Virus record (IMG/VR): IMGVR_UViG_3300029923_000008
Location: 79,430 to 143,429 of that record
Reading direction: 5' to 3' (one strand)
Source: a virus
Length of the DNA stretch: 64,000 nucleotides
Shown piece after piece: positions 15,482-24,360 of the stretch. The notes under the pieces were generated by a model, which saw nothing but the letters and a program-made list of their open reading frames with translations, made no database searches and was not told the DNA's origin. Each line of letters begins with the position of its first letter. Within the stretch, counting starts at the first letter, position 1. A program made the position numbers and the translations under genes.

Positions 15482-17322
15482 GTTTTTATAATATTATCAT
15501 ATTTTTTCTTTATGTCATTCTTAATATAAAAACTATTCATTATATTGAATATGTATTTGAATACCCTTTTAAGCTCTTTCCTTTGTGTCTTTCTTGCATC
15601 TATTAGAGTATCACTATAAATATCATTTAATTCAAATCTGGTGTAAATTTCTTTAAATAATATACTATTTTCTATTTCTTTATTTTTTTTGAAGTATATT
15701 TTTTCTAAATCATCTGGCTTTACTTTTTTAGATTTAACTTCATAGAAATCTGTACTCAACCAAATATCGTAAATTTTTCTAATTGTTTCATTTTTAAAAA
15801 ATAATATTTTATCTTTAATATTGTTAATAACAATATAATTTAATATTTCAAGTTCATCATTCTCAGTTTTAATATCATTTTCACTACTGATATTTTCAAT
15901 GTCAATTAGTTTCTTATTAACTTCATCAGGAGCAAATACTTTTCCTTTTTCGTCTGATTCATTCCAAGCCATTGTAATACCCCATTTAACTCCTGAAATA
16001 TCATTAATAATTTTATTTCTTAATAAATCTAAAAATTTTATATTTTTATAATTATCTTTTTTGCAGCTTTTGAATATATTAGATATTGATCCGATACCAG
16101 GATGTCCTCCTGCAACAGTTCTTTCATCATTATAATCCATATATTGATTGAAATTTTTTAACAAACCATTCATATATGATCCTAAATTGTCAATTGATAA
16201 TCCATTTTTGTCTTTTGGTAAATCTTCTTCTGACATATCTGACATTTTAGTAGTCAAATTTGCAATTTGAAGAGTGTTTCCATATTGTAGTAAAACGAAG
16301 TTTAGTTTAGGATTATTTTTTATTATTCCTGATTCAACATCTTGTGAAAAAATAGATTTCGCTCTTAATGCATTAGCCCAAGTTCCTGATGGTACATACA
16401 TTAAATTTCCAATTATTTGATACACCACAGGTTTAACTTGCCATTTTAATTCATCTGAGTTTATAGCATTACCATCATCATCATAATTTATATATGGAAT
16501 GTTTTGCGCAAATTTTTTCCAAAATTCATCTTGTGATGAAAATATTATTTTTTTACCATCTTCTGTGAAGCCTTGTGATTTATCTCCAATTCCCCTAGTT
16601 TTTGTTTTCATTTGAGATAATCTAGAATATGCATCAGATACAAATTCAGGCTCATCACCATTTTTGAAATTAGGATTATTTTTAGGATAGAATATTTTGA
16701 ATAGTCTGAATATATTATATATTGATGGCTCATTAGAAGCATTTATAACTTCAATAAATGTTTTGTGATCAGAACGTTTAAGCATTTGATTGAAAGATGC
16801 TGCAAAATTTAATTTTGCATTAGGACTATTGATAATATTATTTAAGTCAAAATCTAATATTCCTTTTATATCAACATCATATTCATCATACTTTGCTGAA
16901 TCTATCATATCTATCCAATCTTTTGTATCATTTGAAAAAGGTATGCCTAATTGAATAGCTAACCCTTCAGCAGCAGAGCCAGTATTAGTTTTTATACTAC
17001 CTTTCTTTTGAGCTTTTATTTTTTCCTCCTCTGAAAAAATTCCATGATGATCAACATAGTAATCAAATGTCTCATCATCATTAGCAAAGTCTAATGTGAT
17101 ATTAATTAAACTATTATCAAGTTTAAATGCATCAACTCCTTCTTGATAATTTATAATACCATACTTTTTAATAGTAAAACCTTGATGAATTAAATAATTT
17201 TTCATTATAATTGCTGATACTATTCCATCTAAGTCATCGTGTGTAATTAAGCATACATCTTTTCCAGATTTGCCTTTTTTTAACCAATAATTTATATCTT
17301 TTGGAAGTTTTGGTGCGGCCAT
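15463..17322 (-). CDS. DHH/DHHA1-family phosphoesterase, 619 aa
   Basis: Residues 27-34 read THDDLDGI (motif I), LDFAND at 78-82 is motif II, DHH at 91-93 is motif III, and MIDSAKYD is motif IV. A DHHA1-type AGGHPGIGS lies near residue 404. The family includes RecJ exonuclease, nanoRNase and cyclic-dinucleotide or polyphosphate hydrolases. All metal-binding aspartates and histidines look intact. At 619 residues it is longer than nanoRNases, with a large insertion and a charged C-terminal extension. It could degrade short RNA, single-stranded DNA or signalling nucleotides; sequence alone does not decide. It is a single-gene transcript with its own host-type promoter and terminator. Confidence 0.85.
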   Translation of the reverse strand: MAAPKLPKDINYWLKKGKSGKDVCLITHDDLDGIVSAIIMKNYLIHQGFTIKKYGIINYQEGVDAFKLDNSLINITLDFANDDETFDYYVDHHGIFSEEEKIKAQKKGSIKTNTGSAAEGLAIQLGIPFSNDTKDWIDMIDSAKYDEYDVDIKGILDFDLNNIINSPNAKLNFAASFNQMLKRSDHKTFIEVINASNEPSIYNIFRLFKIFYPKNNPNFKNGDEPEFVSDAYSRLSQMKTKTRGIGDKSQGFTEDGKKIIFSSQDEFWKKFAQNIPYINYDDDGNAINSDELKWQVKPVVYQIIGNLMYVPSGTWANALRAKSIFSQDVESGIIKNNPKLNFVLLQYGNTLQIANLTTKMSDMSEEDLPKDKNGLSIDNLGSYMNGLLKNFNQYMDYNDERTVAGGHPGIGSISNIFKSCKKDNYKNIKFLDLLRNKIINDISGVKWGITMAWNESDEKGKVFAPDEVNKKLIDIENISSENDIKTENDELEILNYIVINNIKDKILFFKNETIRKIYDIWLSTDFYEVKSKKVKPDDLEKIYFKKNKEIENSILFKEIYTRFELNDIYSDTLIDARKTQRKELKRVFKYIFNIMNSFYIKNDIKKKYDNIIKTKKTLI

Positions 17323-17348
17323 AAATTTATATCTTTATAATTAGATTA

Positions 17349-17378
17349 CAAAGATACAAAAATATTTCTAATATACAA
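17349..17378 (-). promoter_or_regulatory. Bacteroidetes-type promoter of the DHH gene
   Basis: Read leftward, TTG (17376-17378) is followed by 19 bases and TATCTTTG (17349-17356), 26 bases before the ATG at 17322. Confidence 0.65.
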
Positions 17379-17390
17379 CTATTTAACTGT

Positions 17391-17876
17391 TTAATTTTTC
17401 TTTGAGAGTAAAGATGTTATATCATTGATAAACTTTTCAGAATATTTTGGATGCATATTTTCAACAATTGAAAATTTATCATTTCCTTTTACTTTTATTC
17501 CTTCTGTTATTTTTTTCAATTCAGGTTTTGTGGAGTAGAATTTCAATAAGCTATTAACAAATTCATTAATATTCATTTTTAATGTTTCATTATACTTAAC
17601 AATATGCAATTGATTATCTTTTTTTCTAATGAAGTAATCAGTATCAGAATACTTATTTTTTATTGTTTCAAGAATATCAGTTATATGCCCGCTATTAAAT
17701 TTAATTATTTTTTCTTCTAATATTTCAATTGTCAAATCAGAGCTATCTTTAGGCGTTAATAACACTTCTTCTTTAATAGTTTCATCTTTAGAATAATTAT
17801 CTATTGATATTTTAGATTCAGTAGGAATATTTTGTACATTTGATGTATCAAAATCACTATAGCGTTTTATTGACAT
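17391..17876 (-). CDS. Hypothetical protein, paralogue of 27490-27891, 161 aa
   Basis: The C-terminal 90 residues align with the protein at 27490: HIVKYNETLKMNINEF matches QCIKYNNKMGVNLTVL, and IKVKGNDKFSIVEN matches LKIEGNDKFSIIKS. The N-terminal 70 residues differ. The start MSIKRYSDFDTS is loosely like other signal-like starts. Function unknown. Confidence 0.8.
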   Translation of the reverse strand: MSIKRYSDFDTSNVQNIPTESKISIDNYSKDETIKEEVLLTPKDSSDLTIEILEEKIIKFNSGHITDILETIKNKYSDTDYFIRKKDNQLHIVKYNETLKMNINEFVNSLLKFYSTKPELKKITEGIKVKGNDKFSIVENMHPKYSEKFINDITSLLSKKN

Positions 17877-17892
17877 ATTTTTTATTAATTTT

Positions 17893-17906
17893 TATTATAT
17901 ATTAAA
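17893..17906 (-). promoter_or_regulatory. Late-type promoter element
   Basis: Read leftward: TTTAATATATAATA, 17 bases before the ATG at 17876. Confidence 0.45.
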
Positions 17907-17978
17907 TTTTAAATATCATTTAATTTTTAACTAATATTGTTAATTATAATTAAATGAATATTATTTGTCTATATTGTA

Positions 17979-18008
17979 TTGTATATTACTAATAATGTTG
18001 TATCTTTG
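17979..18008 (+). promoter_or_regulatory. Bacteroidetes-type promoter
   Basis: TTG (17979-17981), 19 bases, TATCTTTG (18001-18008), then 19 bases to the ATG at 18028. This is the best rightward host-type promoter in the window. Confidence 0.7.
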
Positions 18009-18027
18009 TACTATAAATAATTGAAAT

Positions 18028-18267
18028 ATGAAAAAATTGTATACATTATCAGAATTAAAACTCCTTAAAGTAGGAGATGAAGTTTATGTTGAATATAAGC
18101 ACTATGAAGATGGTAGTATTAAAGAAAACACCAAAGTTCATACTATTGATGATAATTATGTTTATTTTGATGATGGATTTGATTTTCCATTTAATGATTG
18201 GTCTGTTGAAACTGAGTTTGCAGTACAAGATGATGGAGATTATACATTTAAAATATTTAAAATTTAA
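18028..18267 (+). CDS. Small SH3-like protein, 79 aa
   Basis: Begins MKKLYTLSELKLLKVGDEVYVEY, then short strands (VHTIDDNYVYFDDG). It resembles a small beta-barrel protein with a VGD turn. No function known. First gene of a two-gene rightward unit behind a host-type promoter. Confidence 0.75.
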   Translation: MKKLYTLSELKLLKVGDEVYVEYKHYEDGSIKENTKVHTIDDNYVYFDDGFDFPFNDWSVETEFAVQDDGDYTFKIFKI

Positions 18268-18284
18268 AAATATATAAAAAAATT

Positions 18285-18593
18285 ATGGAAGAAATTAAAT
18301 TTAAACAAATTGAGGAATTTGATGTAATCAAAAATTCAAAATTTTATGATTCAATCAAAAATTTTGACATTATGAAAATGACATCTGAACAGAAAGATGA
18401 AGTTAAGATTTTTATTCTTAGTTTAACAGATGAGGAACAAGAATCTATCATAATTTATATTCTTGATAATGGATATAAATATATGAGTCATAATGATGAC
18501 AAAAATGAATTAGCTGAATCTTTTTTATCAGATGAAAGACTTTTAAATATATTTGATAGACTTATTTTGAAAACTCCAGATTATTTAGATTAA
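18285..18593 (+). CDS. Hypothetical helical protein, 102 aa
   Basis: Acidic and mainly helical (MTSEQKDEVKIFILSLTDEEQESIIIYIL). No family recognised. It is co-transcribed with 18028-18267 and ends at the terminator that follows. Confidence 0.75.
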   Translation: MEEIKFKQIEEFDVIKNSKFYDSIKNFDIMKMTSEQKDEVKIFILSLTDEEQESIIIYILDNGYKYMSHNDDKNELAESFLSDERLLNIFDRLILKTPDYLD

Positions 18594-18612
18594 ATAAAAA
18601 AAATTACATAAA

Positions 18613-18650
18613 AAAAAAGATTATTACTTAATTGTAATAATCTTTTTTTT
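18613..18650. terminator. Bidirectional terminator
   Basis: Hairpin arms AAAAAAGATTATTAC and GTAATAATCTTTTTT between the convergent genes at 18285 and 18664. Confidence 0.85.
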
Positions 18651-18663
18651 TGTTAAATTCTAA

Positions 18664-19176
18664 TTAAATTTCTTGTGCTGGAACTTGTGCAGCAGCAGAT
18701 TGAGCACTTGGTTGAATAGTTGCTTGAACTTGAGCTTGAGTACTACCTGCAGGTTGAGCTTGTGCTGTTCCGGGCTGAACTTGAGCTTGTGCTTGTGCTC
18801 CTTGTGCTGGTTGAACTTGTGATTCATCTCCAAATTCATCTTGAGCACCTTGTGCTTGTGGCTGTGCTTGAACTGGTCCTTTATCAGATCCTGTTACTAT
18901 TTCAACTGGAAGATTTTCAATATTCAAATAGTTTTCATTAGCCCATTGTACTAATCTTTCAGCTAATCTTTTTTCACCCATTTCAGCTCTTAAATCTTTT
19001 CCTGAACTTTCTTTAACTTTCTTAATAAATGAACCAACTAATGATTTTGGTAGATCTACATCGACACTAACACGATAGAAATCGTCAATTGCGTCTACCA
19101 TTTCATTTACTGAAGATTCTTGTGTAGTAGATTTCTTACCTTTGAAATCATTTAAACTTAAAATATTTTTTGTCAT
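18664..19176 (-). CDS. Candidate head protein with Ala/Gln/Pro-rich tail, 170 aa
   Basis: Residues 1-100 form a charged, globular-looking domain starting MTKNILSLNDFKGKK. Residues 100-170 are a low-complexity tail of Ala, Gln, Pro and Val (QAQVQPGTAQAQPAG), encoded by GCA/GCT and CAA codons that make this stretch less AT-rich than its surroundings. Such tails are common on phage scaffold or decoration proteins, but the role is unknown. Three tandem late-type elements lie upstream. Confidence 0.75.
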   Translation of the reverse strand: MTKNILSLNDFKGKKSTTQESSVNEMVDAIDDFYRVSVDVDLPKSLVGSFIKKVKESSGKDLRAEMGEKRLAERLVQWANENYLNIENLPVEIVTGSDKGPVQAQPQAQGAQDEFGDESQVQPAQGAQAQAQVQPGTAQAQPAGSTQAQVQATIQPSAQSAAAQVPAQEI

Positions 19177-19197
19177 TTTTTCAATATTATTTTTTTT

Positions 19198-19268
19198 GTA
19201 TATTAATTTTGTATATTATATATTAAAATTCATATGTCTATTTTTATTCAATTATATATATTAAATAA
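19198..19268 (-). promoter_or_regulatory. Cluster of late-type elements
   Basis: The 180-base gap between divergent genes holds leftward-oriented copies at 19198-19209 (AAATTAATATAC), 19211-19230 (TTTTAATATATAATATAC core) and 19252-19268 (TTTAATATATATAA). No coding sequence is seen in the gap. Confidence 0.4.
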
Positions 19269-19357
19269 AAAAAATGAATTTTTGTTTTTTTGATAATAGT
19301 TATTTATTAAACTTTACATGAAAAATAATATAAATAATTTAAATTAATCAATAAAGA

Positions 19358-19846
19358 ATGAAAGTAAATATAATTGTAGCAGTATCAGAAAATTTGGTGA
19401 TAGGAAAAGATAATAAATTATTGTGGAGATTAAGCAGTGATCTTAAAAAATTCAAAGAATTGACTCTTAATAAACCTATTATCATGGGTGATAAAACATT
19501 TTATTCTTTACCAAAAGGAGCATTACCAAATAGAACAAATATAGTATTGACATTAGACAAGAGTTTTAATGAACCTGATACTATTCCAGTATATTCAATA
19601 GAAGATGCATTAGAAACAGCTAACATGTATGGAGATGAAGTTTTTATAACAGGAGGTGGTAGTATATACAAACAATTTTTAGATATTTCAGATACTGTAT
19701 ATTTGACTGTAGTTCATACTATTATAGATGGAGATACAACTTTTCCAGAACTTGACGATAAATGGTATTGTGTATCAGAAGAATTTAAATCAAAAGACGA
19801 AAAGAATGATTATGACCATACATATAAAATATATAATAAAAATTAA
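19358..19846 (+). CDS. folA: Dihydrofolate reductase
   Basis: A 162-aa enzyme that reduces dihydrofolate to tetrahydrofolate with NADPH, supplying one-carbon units for thymidylate and purine synthesis. It has VIGKDNKLLWRLSSDLKKF (substrate-site Trp and Asp), PIIMGDKTFYSLP, FITGGGSIYKQFL (NADPH loop) and DGDTTFP. The usual GRKT at the cofactor site reads GDKT, an unusual Asp. Length and fold are normal. It is followed 30 bases later by phoH in the same direction. Confidence 0.95.
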   Translation: MKVNIIVAVSENLVIGKDNKLLWRLSSDLKKFKELTLNKPIIMGDKTFYSLPKGALPNRTNIVLTLDKSFNEPDTIPVYSIEDALETANMYGDEVFITGGGSIYKQFLDISDTVYLTVVHTIIDGDTTFPELDDKWYCVSEEFKSKDEKNDYDHTYKIYNKN

Positions 19847-19876
19847 TAATAACAAACAAAAAAATAATTAAAATAA

Positions 19877-21217
19877 ATGGCTAAAAAAGAAAAAAGTGAT
19901 AAAATATTTGTACTTGACACAAGTGTAATACTTTACGATCACAATGCAATTTACAATTTTGAAGAAAATGATGTTGCAATTCCTATTACAGTATTCGAAG
20001 AATTAGATGATTTCAAAAAAGGTAATGATACAATTAATTATGAAGCAAGAGAATTTATTAGAAAAACAGACAAATTAGCATCAAAATGTAATTTAAGTGA
20101 GTGGATTCCTATTGGCAAAGGAAAAGGTAGAGTAAAAGTAGTGATGAATGAAACAACTGGAACAACTGATGCTTGTTTAGTTTTCAAATCAACAAAACCA
20201 GATCATTTAATTTTAAATACCGCATTGTCATTGGTAGAGGAATATCCTGATAAAAAGATTATACTTGTATCAAAAGATATAAATTTAAGATTAAAAGCAA
20301 AATCTTTAAATGTTAACTCAGAAGATTATTTAACAGGTAAAATTAAAGATACTGATAAATTATTCACAGGTAGATCAACAATAGAATTAGATAATGATGA
20401 CATTATTACTAAATTATATCAAGATAATGTTTGTACTCCTCAAGAACTTGGAATTACAAATTTACTAAACAATAAATATCTTATTATTAAATCAACTATT
20501 TCGGCAGCATCTGCATTAGCATATTACAATGCATCAAAAAAAATGGTTGAAAGAATTGATAAAGAAACTTGTTATAAAATAACACCAAGAAATTCTGAGC
20601 AAGTATTCGCATTACATGCATTACTAAACCCTGATGTCAAACTAGTATCGTTACAAGGAGTTGCTGGAACAGGAAAAACTTTATTGGCATTAGCTGCAGC
20701 ACTTAGTCAGAAGAGAAATTTTAAACAAATATTTTTAGCTAGACCAATTATACCATTGAGTGGTAAGGATTTAGGCTATCTTCCTGGCTCAGTTGATGAG
20801 AAAATAAGTCCATATATGCTTCCACTTTGGGATAATCTAAAATTTATACAAAGTCAATTCAAAGATAGTGATAAAGAATATAAATTTATTCAAGATTGCG
20901 TTAAAGATGAAAAATTAGTTATTACTCCATTAGCTTATATTCGTGGTCGTAGTATATCTAATGTATTTTTCATTGTTGATGAAGCTCAAAATTTAACTCC
21001 ACATGAAATTAAAACAATTATAACAAGAGCAGGAGAAGGAACTAAAATTATTTTTACTGGTGATATAAATCAAATTGATACTCCATATTTGGATGCACAA
21101 AGTAATGGATTATCACATTTAATAGCAAAGATAAAAAATCAGGCAATTTATGCTCATGTAACATTAGAGAAAGGTGAAAGATCTGAATTAGCAAATATAG
21201 CTAATGAATTATTATAA
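19877..21217 (+). CDS. phoH: PIN-PhoH family ATPase
   Basis: The N-terminal PIN domain (KIFVLDTSVILYDHNAI, then FEELDDFKKG) is a ribonuclease-type fold. The C-terminal PhoH domain has Walker A GVAGTGKT near residue 262, PLSGKDLGYLPG, and Walker B FFIVDEAQNL with FTGDINQID. The 446-aa length is normal for the PIN-PhoH architecture. Many large phages carry PhoH relatives, with suggested roles in RNA turnover or phosphate stress, but the phage function is not settled. It shares a transcript with folA and ends at a strong terminator. Confidence 0.93.
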   Translation: MAKKEKSDKIFVLDTSVILYDHNAIYNFEENDVAIPITVFEELDDFKKGNDTINYEAREFIRKTDKLASKCNLSEWIPIGKGKGRVKVVMNETTGTTDACLVFKSTKPDHLILNTALSLVEEYPDKKIILVSKDINLRLKAKSLNVNSEDYLTGKIKDTDKLFTGRSTIELDNDDIITKLYQDNVCTPQELGITNLLNNKYLIIKSTISAASALAYYNASKKMVERIDKETCYKITPRNSEQVFALHALLNPDVKLVSLQGVAGTGKTLLALAAALSQKRNFKQIFLARPIIPLSGKDLGYLPGSVDEKISPYMLPLWDNLKFIQSQFKDSDKEYKFIQDCVKDEKLVITPLAYIRGRSISNVFFIVDEAQNLTPHEIKTIITRAGEGTKIIFTGDINQIDTPYLDAQSNGLSHLIAKIKNQAIYAHVTLEKGERSELANIANELL

Positions 21218-21219
21218 AC

Positions 21220-21248
21220 AAAAAGCTACTCAAATGAGTAGCTTTTTT
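21220..21248. terminator. Bidirectional terminator
   Basis: Hairpin arms AAAAGCTACTC and GAGTAGCTTTT, loop AAAT, between the convergent phoH and 21248 genes. Confidence 0.85.
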
Positions 21249-21988
21249 TATTCTTTTTTATCTTTTTTTATTTTAACAGCATCTTTAATATTAAACTTTT
21301 TTATTACCATTGGTTCATCAACAGATTCAACATAAACATCTCTACCTTCTATTCTATTAACATATCCTTTAACTATATCATTATCAATAAATACTCCAGC
21401 ATTTAATATTGGTCTTTCTTTTGGTGTTTGTGGATCAATAACATTAAAATCAGTTATTTTCTTTATTTCTTGTGCTTTAACTGCTCCAATACCAAAAAGA
21501 GGATTTGATTTGTTATCTTTTTCTTGACCTAACATTGTATATTTTGGCATTTCATTAGCTTCCTTTATTGTATCAATATTAGACTTTGATTTTTTAGTAT
21601 CTGGTTCAGCATTTGGTGTTTCTGAGTTTACAATTTTATTATTACCTTTTTCTGGTCCTTCTGTTACATGATGGGCTGTTTTTTCAACGTTTTCATCAAA
21701 ATCTTTAAATTTTAATACATTTTTTATATCTTTCATATTACTATATTTATTTTCTTTCACTGATTTATTTACTAATTTAGATTTGAATGCTATTGTTTGT
21801 AGTTTACTATCCTTTGCAGCAAATTCTTCCCAGCTACTTATATGGTTATCAACAGGATTTCCTATATATTGTAAATTTGGAATACCTTTATTCAATCTAT
21901 CATTAGTTGTTAAATCTCCAATGTCTTTTCCTTTTGTTTCCTTTCTTAACTTTTTTAATTGTCTAATAGTAGTATCTCTTGGTAACAT
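21248..21988 (-). CDS. Charged hypothetical protein, 246 aa
   Basis: Mostly polar, with a probably disordered middle (residues 105-150). An internal stretch MKDIKNVLKFKDFDENVEK resembles the N-terminal signal of the small tagged proteins, and VIKKFNIKDAV lies near the C-terminus. The C-terminal 50 residues look like a small beta domain (GYVNRIEGRDVYVESV). No family recognised. It may be a virion protein, because a late-type element precedes it at 22007-22020. Confidence 0.75.
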   Translation of the reverse strand: MLPRDTTIRQLKKLRKETKGKDIGDLTTNDRLNKGIPNLQYIGNPVDNHISSWEEFAAKDSKLQTIAFKSKLVNKSVKENKYSNMKDIKNVLKFKDFDENVEKTAHHVTEGPEKGNNKIVNSETPNAEPDTKKSKSNIDTIKEANEMPKYTMLGQEKDNKSNPLFGIGAVKAQEIKKITDFNVIDPQTPKERPILNAGVFIDNDIVKGYVNRIEGRDVYVESVDEPMVIKKFNIKDAVKIKKDKKE

Positions 21989-22006
21989 ATTAATTTGTTA
22001 TTTTTA

Positions 22007-22020
22007 TGTATATATTAAAA
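22007..22020 (-). promoter_or_regulatory. Late-type promoter element
   Basis: Read leftward: TTTTAATATATACA, 18 bases before the ATG at 21988. Confidence 0.5.
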
Positions 22021-22047
22021 AACATTTTCCGTTTTTCATATAAAAAA

Positions 22048-22075
22048 ATGTTGTGAAAATTAATTCACAACATTA
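22048..22075 (-). terminator. Terminator of the 22060 gene
   Basis: Hairpin arms AATGTTGTGAA and TTCACAACATT, followed on the minus strand by TTTTTT. It overlaps the last codons of the gene at 22060. Confidence 0.75.
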
Positions 22076-22587
22076 TCATTTTTTGTCACCATCGTTTTTA
22101 ATAAATCAAGCATTTTTGTTCTATTATCAAATTCTTTAATTTCTTCATCAGTAATTTCTAATGGCTTAAAATGTAAAATTATTTCACCACCTGCTAATTT
22201 GTGTAATTTACCTTCAACTGTATGCCAATCTAAAATTCTATGAATTCCTTCTATAGGTGAAATTACATTTTCATTTTTTGATATTTTAATAGCATGTTTT
22301 TTTAGTCTTTTATAAATCTCAATACTAGGTGTTCCTTGATTACTAATGACTCCAATCTCTTTACCATTCTCATCAAATAGTTTAGAATAAATAGTAAAAT
22401 CAAGATTACAACGTGTTACTGTATATCCGAGTTCTATACAGATATCTTCCATAAATCCAACATTAAAAATATCATTTATCACATAGTAAGCCATATCGCC
22501 ATATTTTTCAATTATTGAATTTTTTATGCTATTATTTAGTTCAATGAATTCTTCCTTTGTCATTTTTTTATTTTTACCAACAGTCAT
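22060..22587 (-). CDS. Hypothetical protein, 175 aa
   Basis: No family recognised. Alpha/beta composition, with IEKYGDMAYYVINDIFNVGFMED and LHKLAGGEIILHFKPLE segments. The start at 22587 overlaps the upstream gene by 14 bases; the Met at 22563 (MTKEEFIEL) would leave a 10-base gap and is an alternative. Confidence 0.75.
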   Translation of the reverse strand: MTVGKNKKMTKEEFIELNNSIKNSIIEKYGDMAYYVINDIFNVGFMEDICIELGYTVTRCNLDFTIYSKLFDENGKEIGVISNQGTPSIEIYKRLKKHAIKISKNENVISPIEGIHRILDWHTVEGKLHKLAGGEIILHFKPLEITDEEIKEFDNRTKMLDLLKTMVTKNDNVVN

Positions 22588-22780
22588 AATCAGTTATATT
22601 TTCTTCTTTTTTCAAATAATTATCAATTATAGTCACTGCTGTTGCTATTCCTGTTGGAGTAAATTTGTAACTAAATCTACCACCTATTGCTGTTTTAGGA
22701 GATTTTTTCTTTTTTTCTTGTTTTTCAATCCACTTATTTGCAGATTGTTCTTCTTTTTCAGTTAAATCAAATTTTATCAT
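22574..22780 (-). CDS. Hypothetical protein, 68 aa
   Basis: Short charged N-terminus followed by GGRFSYKFTPTGIATAVTIID, which looks like one strand-helix domain. No known family is named. It lies 4 bases after the transporter gene and is probably co-transcribed with it. Confidence 0.75.
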   Translation of the reverse strand: MIKFDLTEKEEQSANKWIEKQEKKKKSPKTAIGGRFSYKFTPTGIATAVTIIDNYLKKEENITDYDCW

Positions 22781-22784
22781 TTAT

Positions 22785-23654
22785 TTATTCGTTTGGTTCT
22801 ATGTGAATATAAATTTCACTTCTTTTTATTTTTTCTTTAATCTCAATTTCAATTTTGTCACAAACAGAATGAGCTTCTAATAAACTTAGTTCTGGATTCA
22901 AATGCAAGTCAAATTTAATGAAAGTATCTGCTCCTGAACTTCTGGTTTTTAAATCATGGTATATTTTAACTTCTTCATGATTATTTAATATTTCTATTAT
23001 AATATCTCTTACACCTTCTGGCGCTTTATCTAACAGAACATCAATTGCGTTTTTAGCTAATCTATAAGAAACTAAAATTATGATAAAGGCAACACCTAAT
23101 GCTGCAATTGAATCTGCCCAATGTATATTAAAATTAACAAGAATCAACCCTACTAAAACAACACATGAACTCCATATATCGGTTTTAAAATGAATAGAAT
23201 CAGCTTCTAATGCTTGACTATTATATTTTAATGCAACTTTTTTAAGCATTCTTGATCTATTTATGTCAATTACAATAGATGATATAATAACCACATAACT
23301 CCATATAGTCACTTCAACATTAAAATCATTTAAAATTAACTTTGTTATTGATTCATAAATTATCCAAATACTTGTAATTGCTAATAATATGGCCTCTGCA
23401 AATGCTGACAAATTTTCTACTTTACCATGTCCATAATTATGTTCATTATCTGCAGGCTTATCTGAAATTCTAACAGAAAAATATGTTATAATAGCAGCTA
23501 TCATATCCAAAGTTGAGTGTAATGCTTCCGACAATATTCCTAAACTACCTGTTAATAAACCAACAATTAGCTTAAATATAGTCAATGCTCCTGATGCAAT
23601 AACAGACAAAAAAGCAGCACTCTTTTTCTCAGTAATATCTAAAGTTTTTTCCAT
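22785..23654 (-). CDS. Cation diffusion facilitator (CDF) transporter
   Basis: A 289-aa inner-membrane exporter of divalent metal ions. It shows the CDF pattern: helices at about 12-34 and 38-60, His46 and Asp50 in ALHSTLDM, the loop HNYGHGKVEN (72-81), and His155 and Asp159 in ADSIHFKTDIWSS, aligned with the second metal pair of FieF/YiiP. A C-terminal cytoplasmic domain (residues 200-289) has the usual alpha/beta fold ending HIHIEPNE-like (IYIHIEPNE). The first site reads H...D where FieF has D...D, which in other CDF proteins favours zinc. All features look intact. A metal exporter is an unusual phage gene; it may protect or poison the infected cell's metal balance. Confidence 0.93.
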   Translation of the reverse strand: MEKTLDITEKKSAAFLSVIASGALTIFKLIVGLLTGSLGILSEALHSTLDMIAAIITYFSVRISDKPADNEHNYGHGKVENLSAFAEAILLAITSIWIIYESITKLILNDFNVEVTIWSYVVIISSIVIDINRSRMLKKVALKYNSQALEADSIHFKTDIWSSCVVLVGLILVNFNIHWADSIAALGVAFIIILVSYRLAKNAIDVLLDKAPEGVRDIIIEILNNHEEVKIYHDLKTRSSGADTFIKFDLHLNPELSLLEAHSVCDKIEIEIKEKIKRSEIYIHIEPNE

Positions 23655-23674
23655 TTTTTATTTATTAAATATTA

Positions 23675-23914
23675 TTAATATTCAGATAGTTTTTGAAGTT
23701 TTTGTTTACGAATCAATTTATTTATAAATAAATGATATTCAGATAATTTAATAGTGATTAATTTTTTTCTATTTTTTGCTAATTCAACATCAAAATAAGT
23801 TACATTATAACATGCTACATCATCTGTATATGCAGAAATTTTTATTTTTTTTATAATATTTTCTCCTAATGCCTCAATAGATAATAAATAACTCTCTACT
23901 GTTGTATTTTTCAT
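23675..23914 (-). CDS. Small protein with KLQKLSEY tail, 79 aa
   Basis: Body of short strands and helices; ends LIRKQKLQKLSEY, a version of the shared basic tail. It overlaps the upstream gene by 4 bases. Function unknown. Confidence 0.75.
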   Translation of the reverse strand: MKNTTVESYLLSIEALGENIIKKIKISAYTDDVACYNVTYFDVELAKNRKKLITIKLSEYHLFINKLIRKQKLQKLSEY

Positions 23915-24348
23915 GGCTTTATTTTCTCAATTGTTTTTATTTTTATATTAATTAATGAAACCAATCTATTTGCTTCTAAATTATGTATTCCACCAATTGA
24001 CATTTTCCATAATTTTTGTATTTCGTTATCAAATATATCGTGTAAAGAATCAACTGTATCAGAATCATTTATCAAAGTTTCAACTTCATTATGATATTTC
24101 CAAAAAACATCACTTTTTCTTGAACTACTAACTGTTAATGTTGATAAGCAAGAAAATATAAAAGATAAAAAGAATGAAAGTTTTATAAAAACATTAAGAA
24201 TAATAACATCGTTATTACCAATAAAAAGACGAAACATCAATAGAAAAATAACTAATGCTGATATGTATGTCACACCAAAAATAACCCATAATGAACAGGT
24301 TTCAAAATATTTACTCACTGATTTAAAAAAAACTCTTACTGGTTTCAT
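23911..24348 (-). CDS. Membrane protein, 145 aa
   Basis: Two hydrophobic segments, about residues 20-42 and 47-72, follow a basic N-terminus. The C-terminal half is soluble and charged. No family recognised. It is one of three adjacent small genes that include membrane proteins, upstream of the transporter. Confidence 0.75.
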   Translation of the reverse strand: MKPVRVFFKSVSKYFETCSLWVIFGVTYISALVIFLLMFRLFIGNNDVIILNVFIKLSFFLSFIFSCLSTLTVSSSRKSDVFWKYHNEVETLINDSDTVDSLHDIFDNEIQKLWKMSIGGIHNLEANRLVSLINIKIKTIEKIKP

Positions 24349-24360
24349 AATTTTTATTTT

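Noticed and set aside
18720-18941. Rightward frame rich in Leu, Glu and Val opposite the Ala/Gln tail.
   Set aside because: It is the complement of the low-complexity tail and has no independent support.
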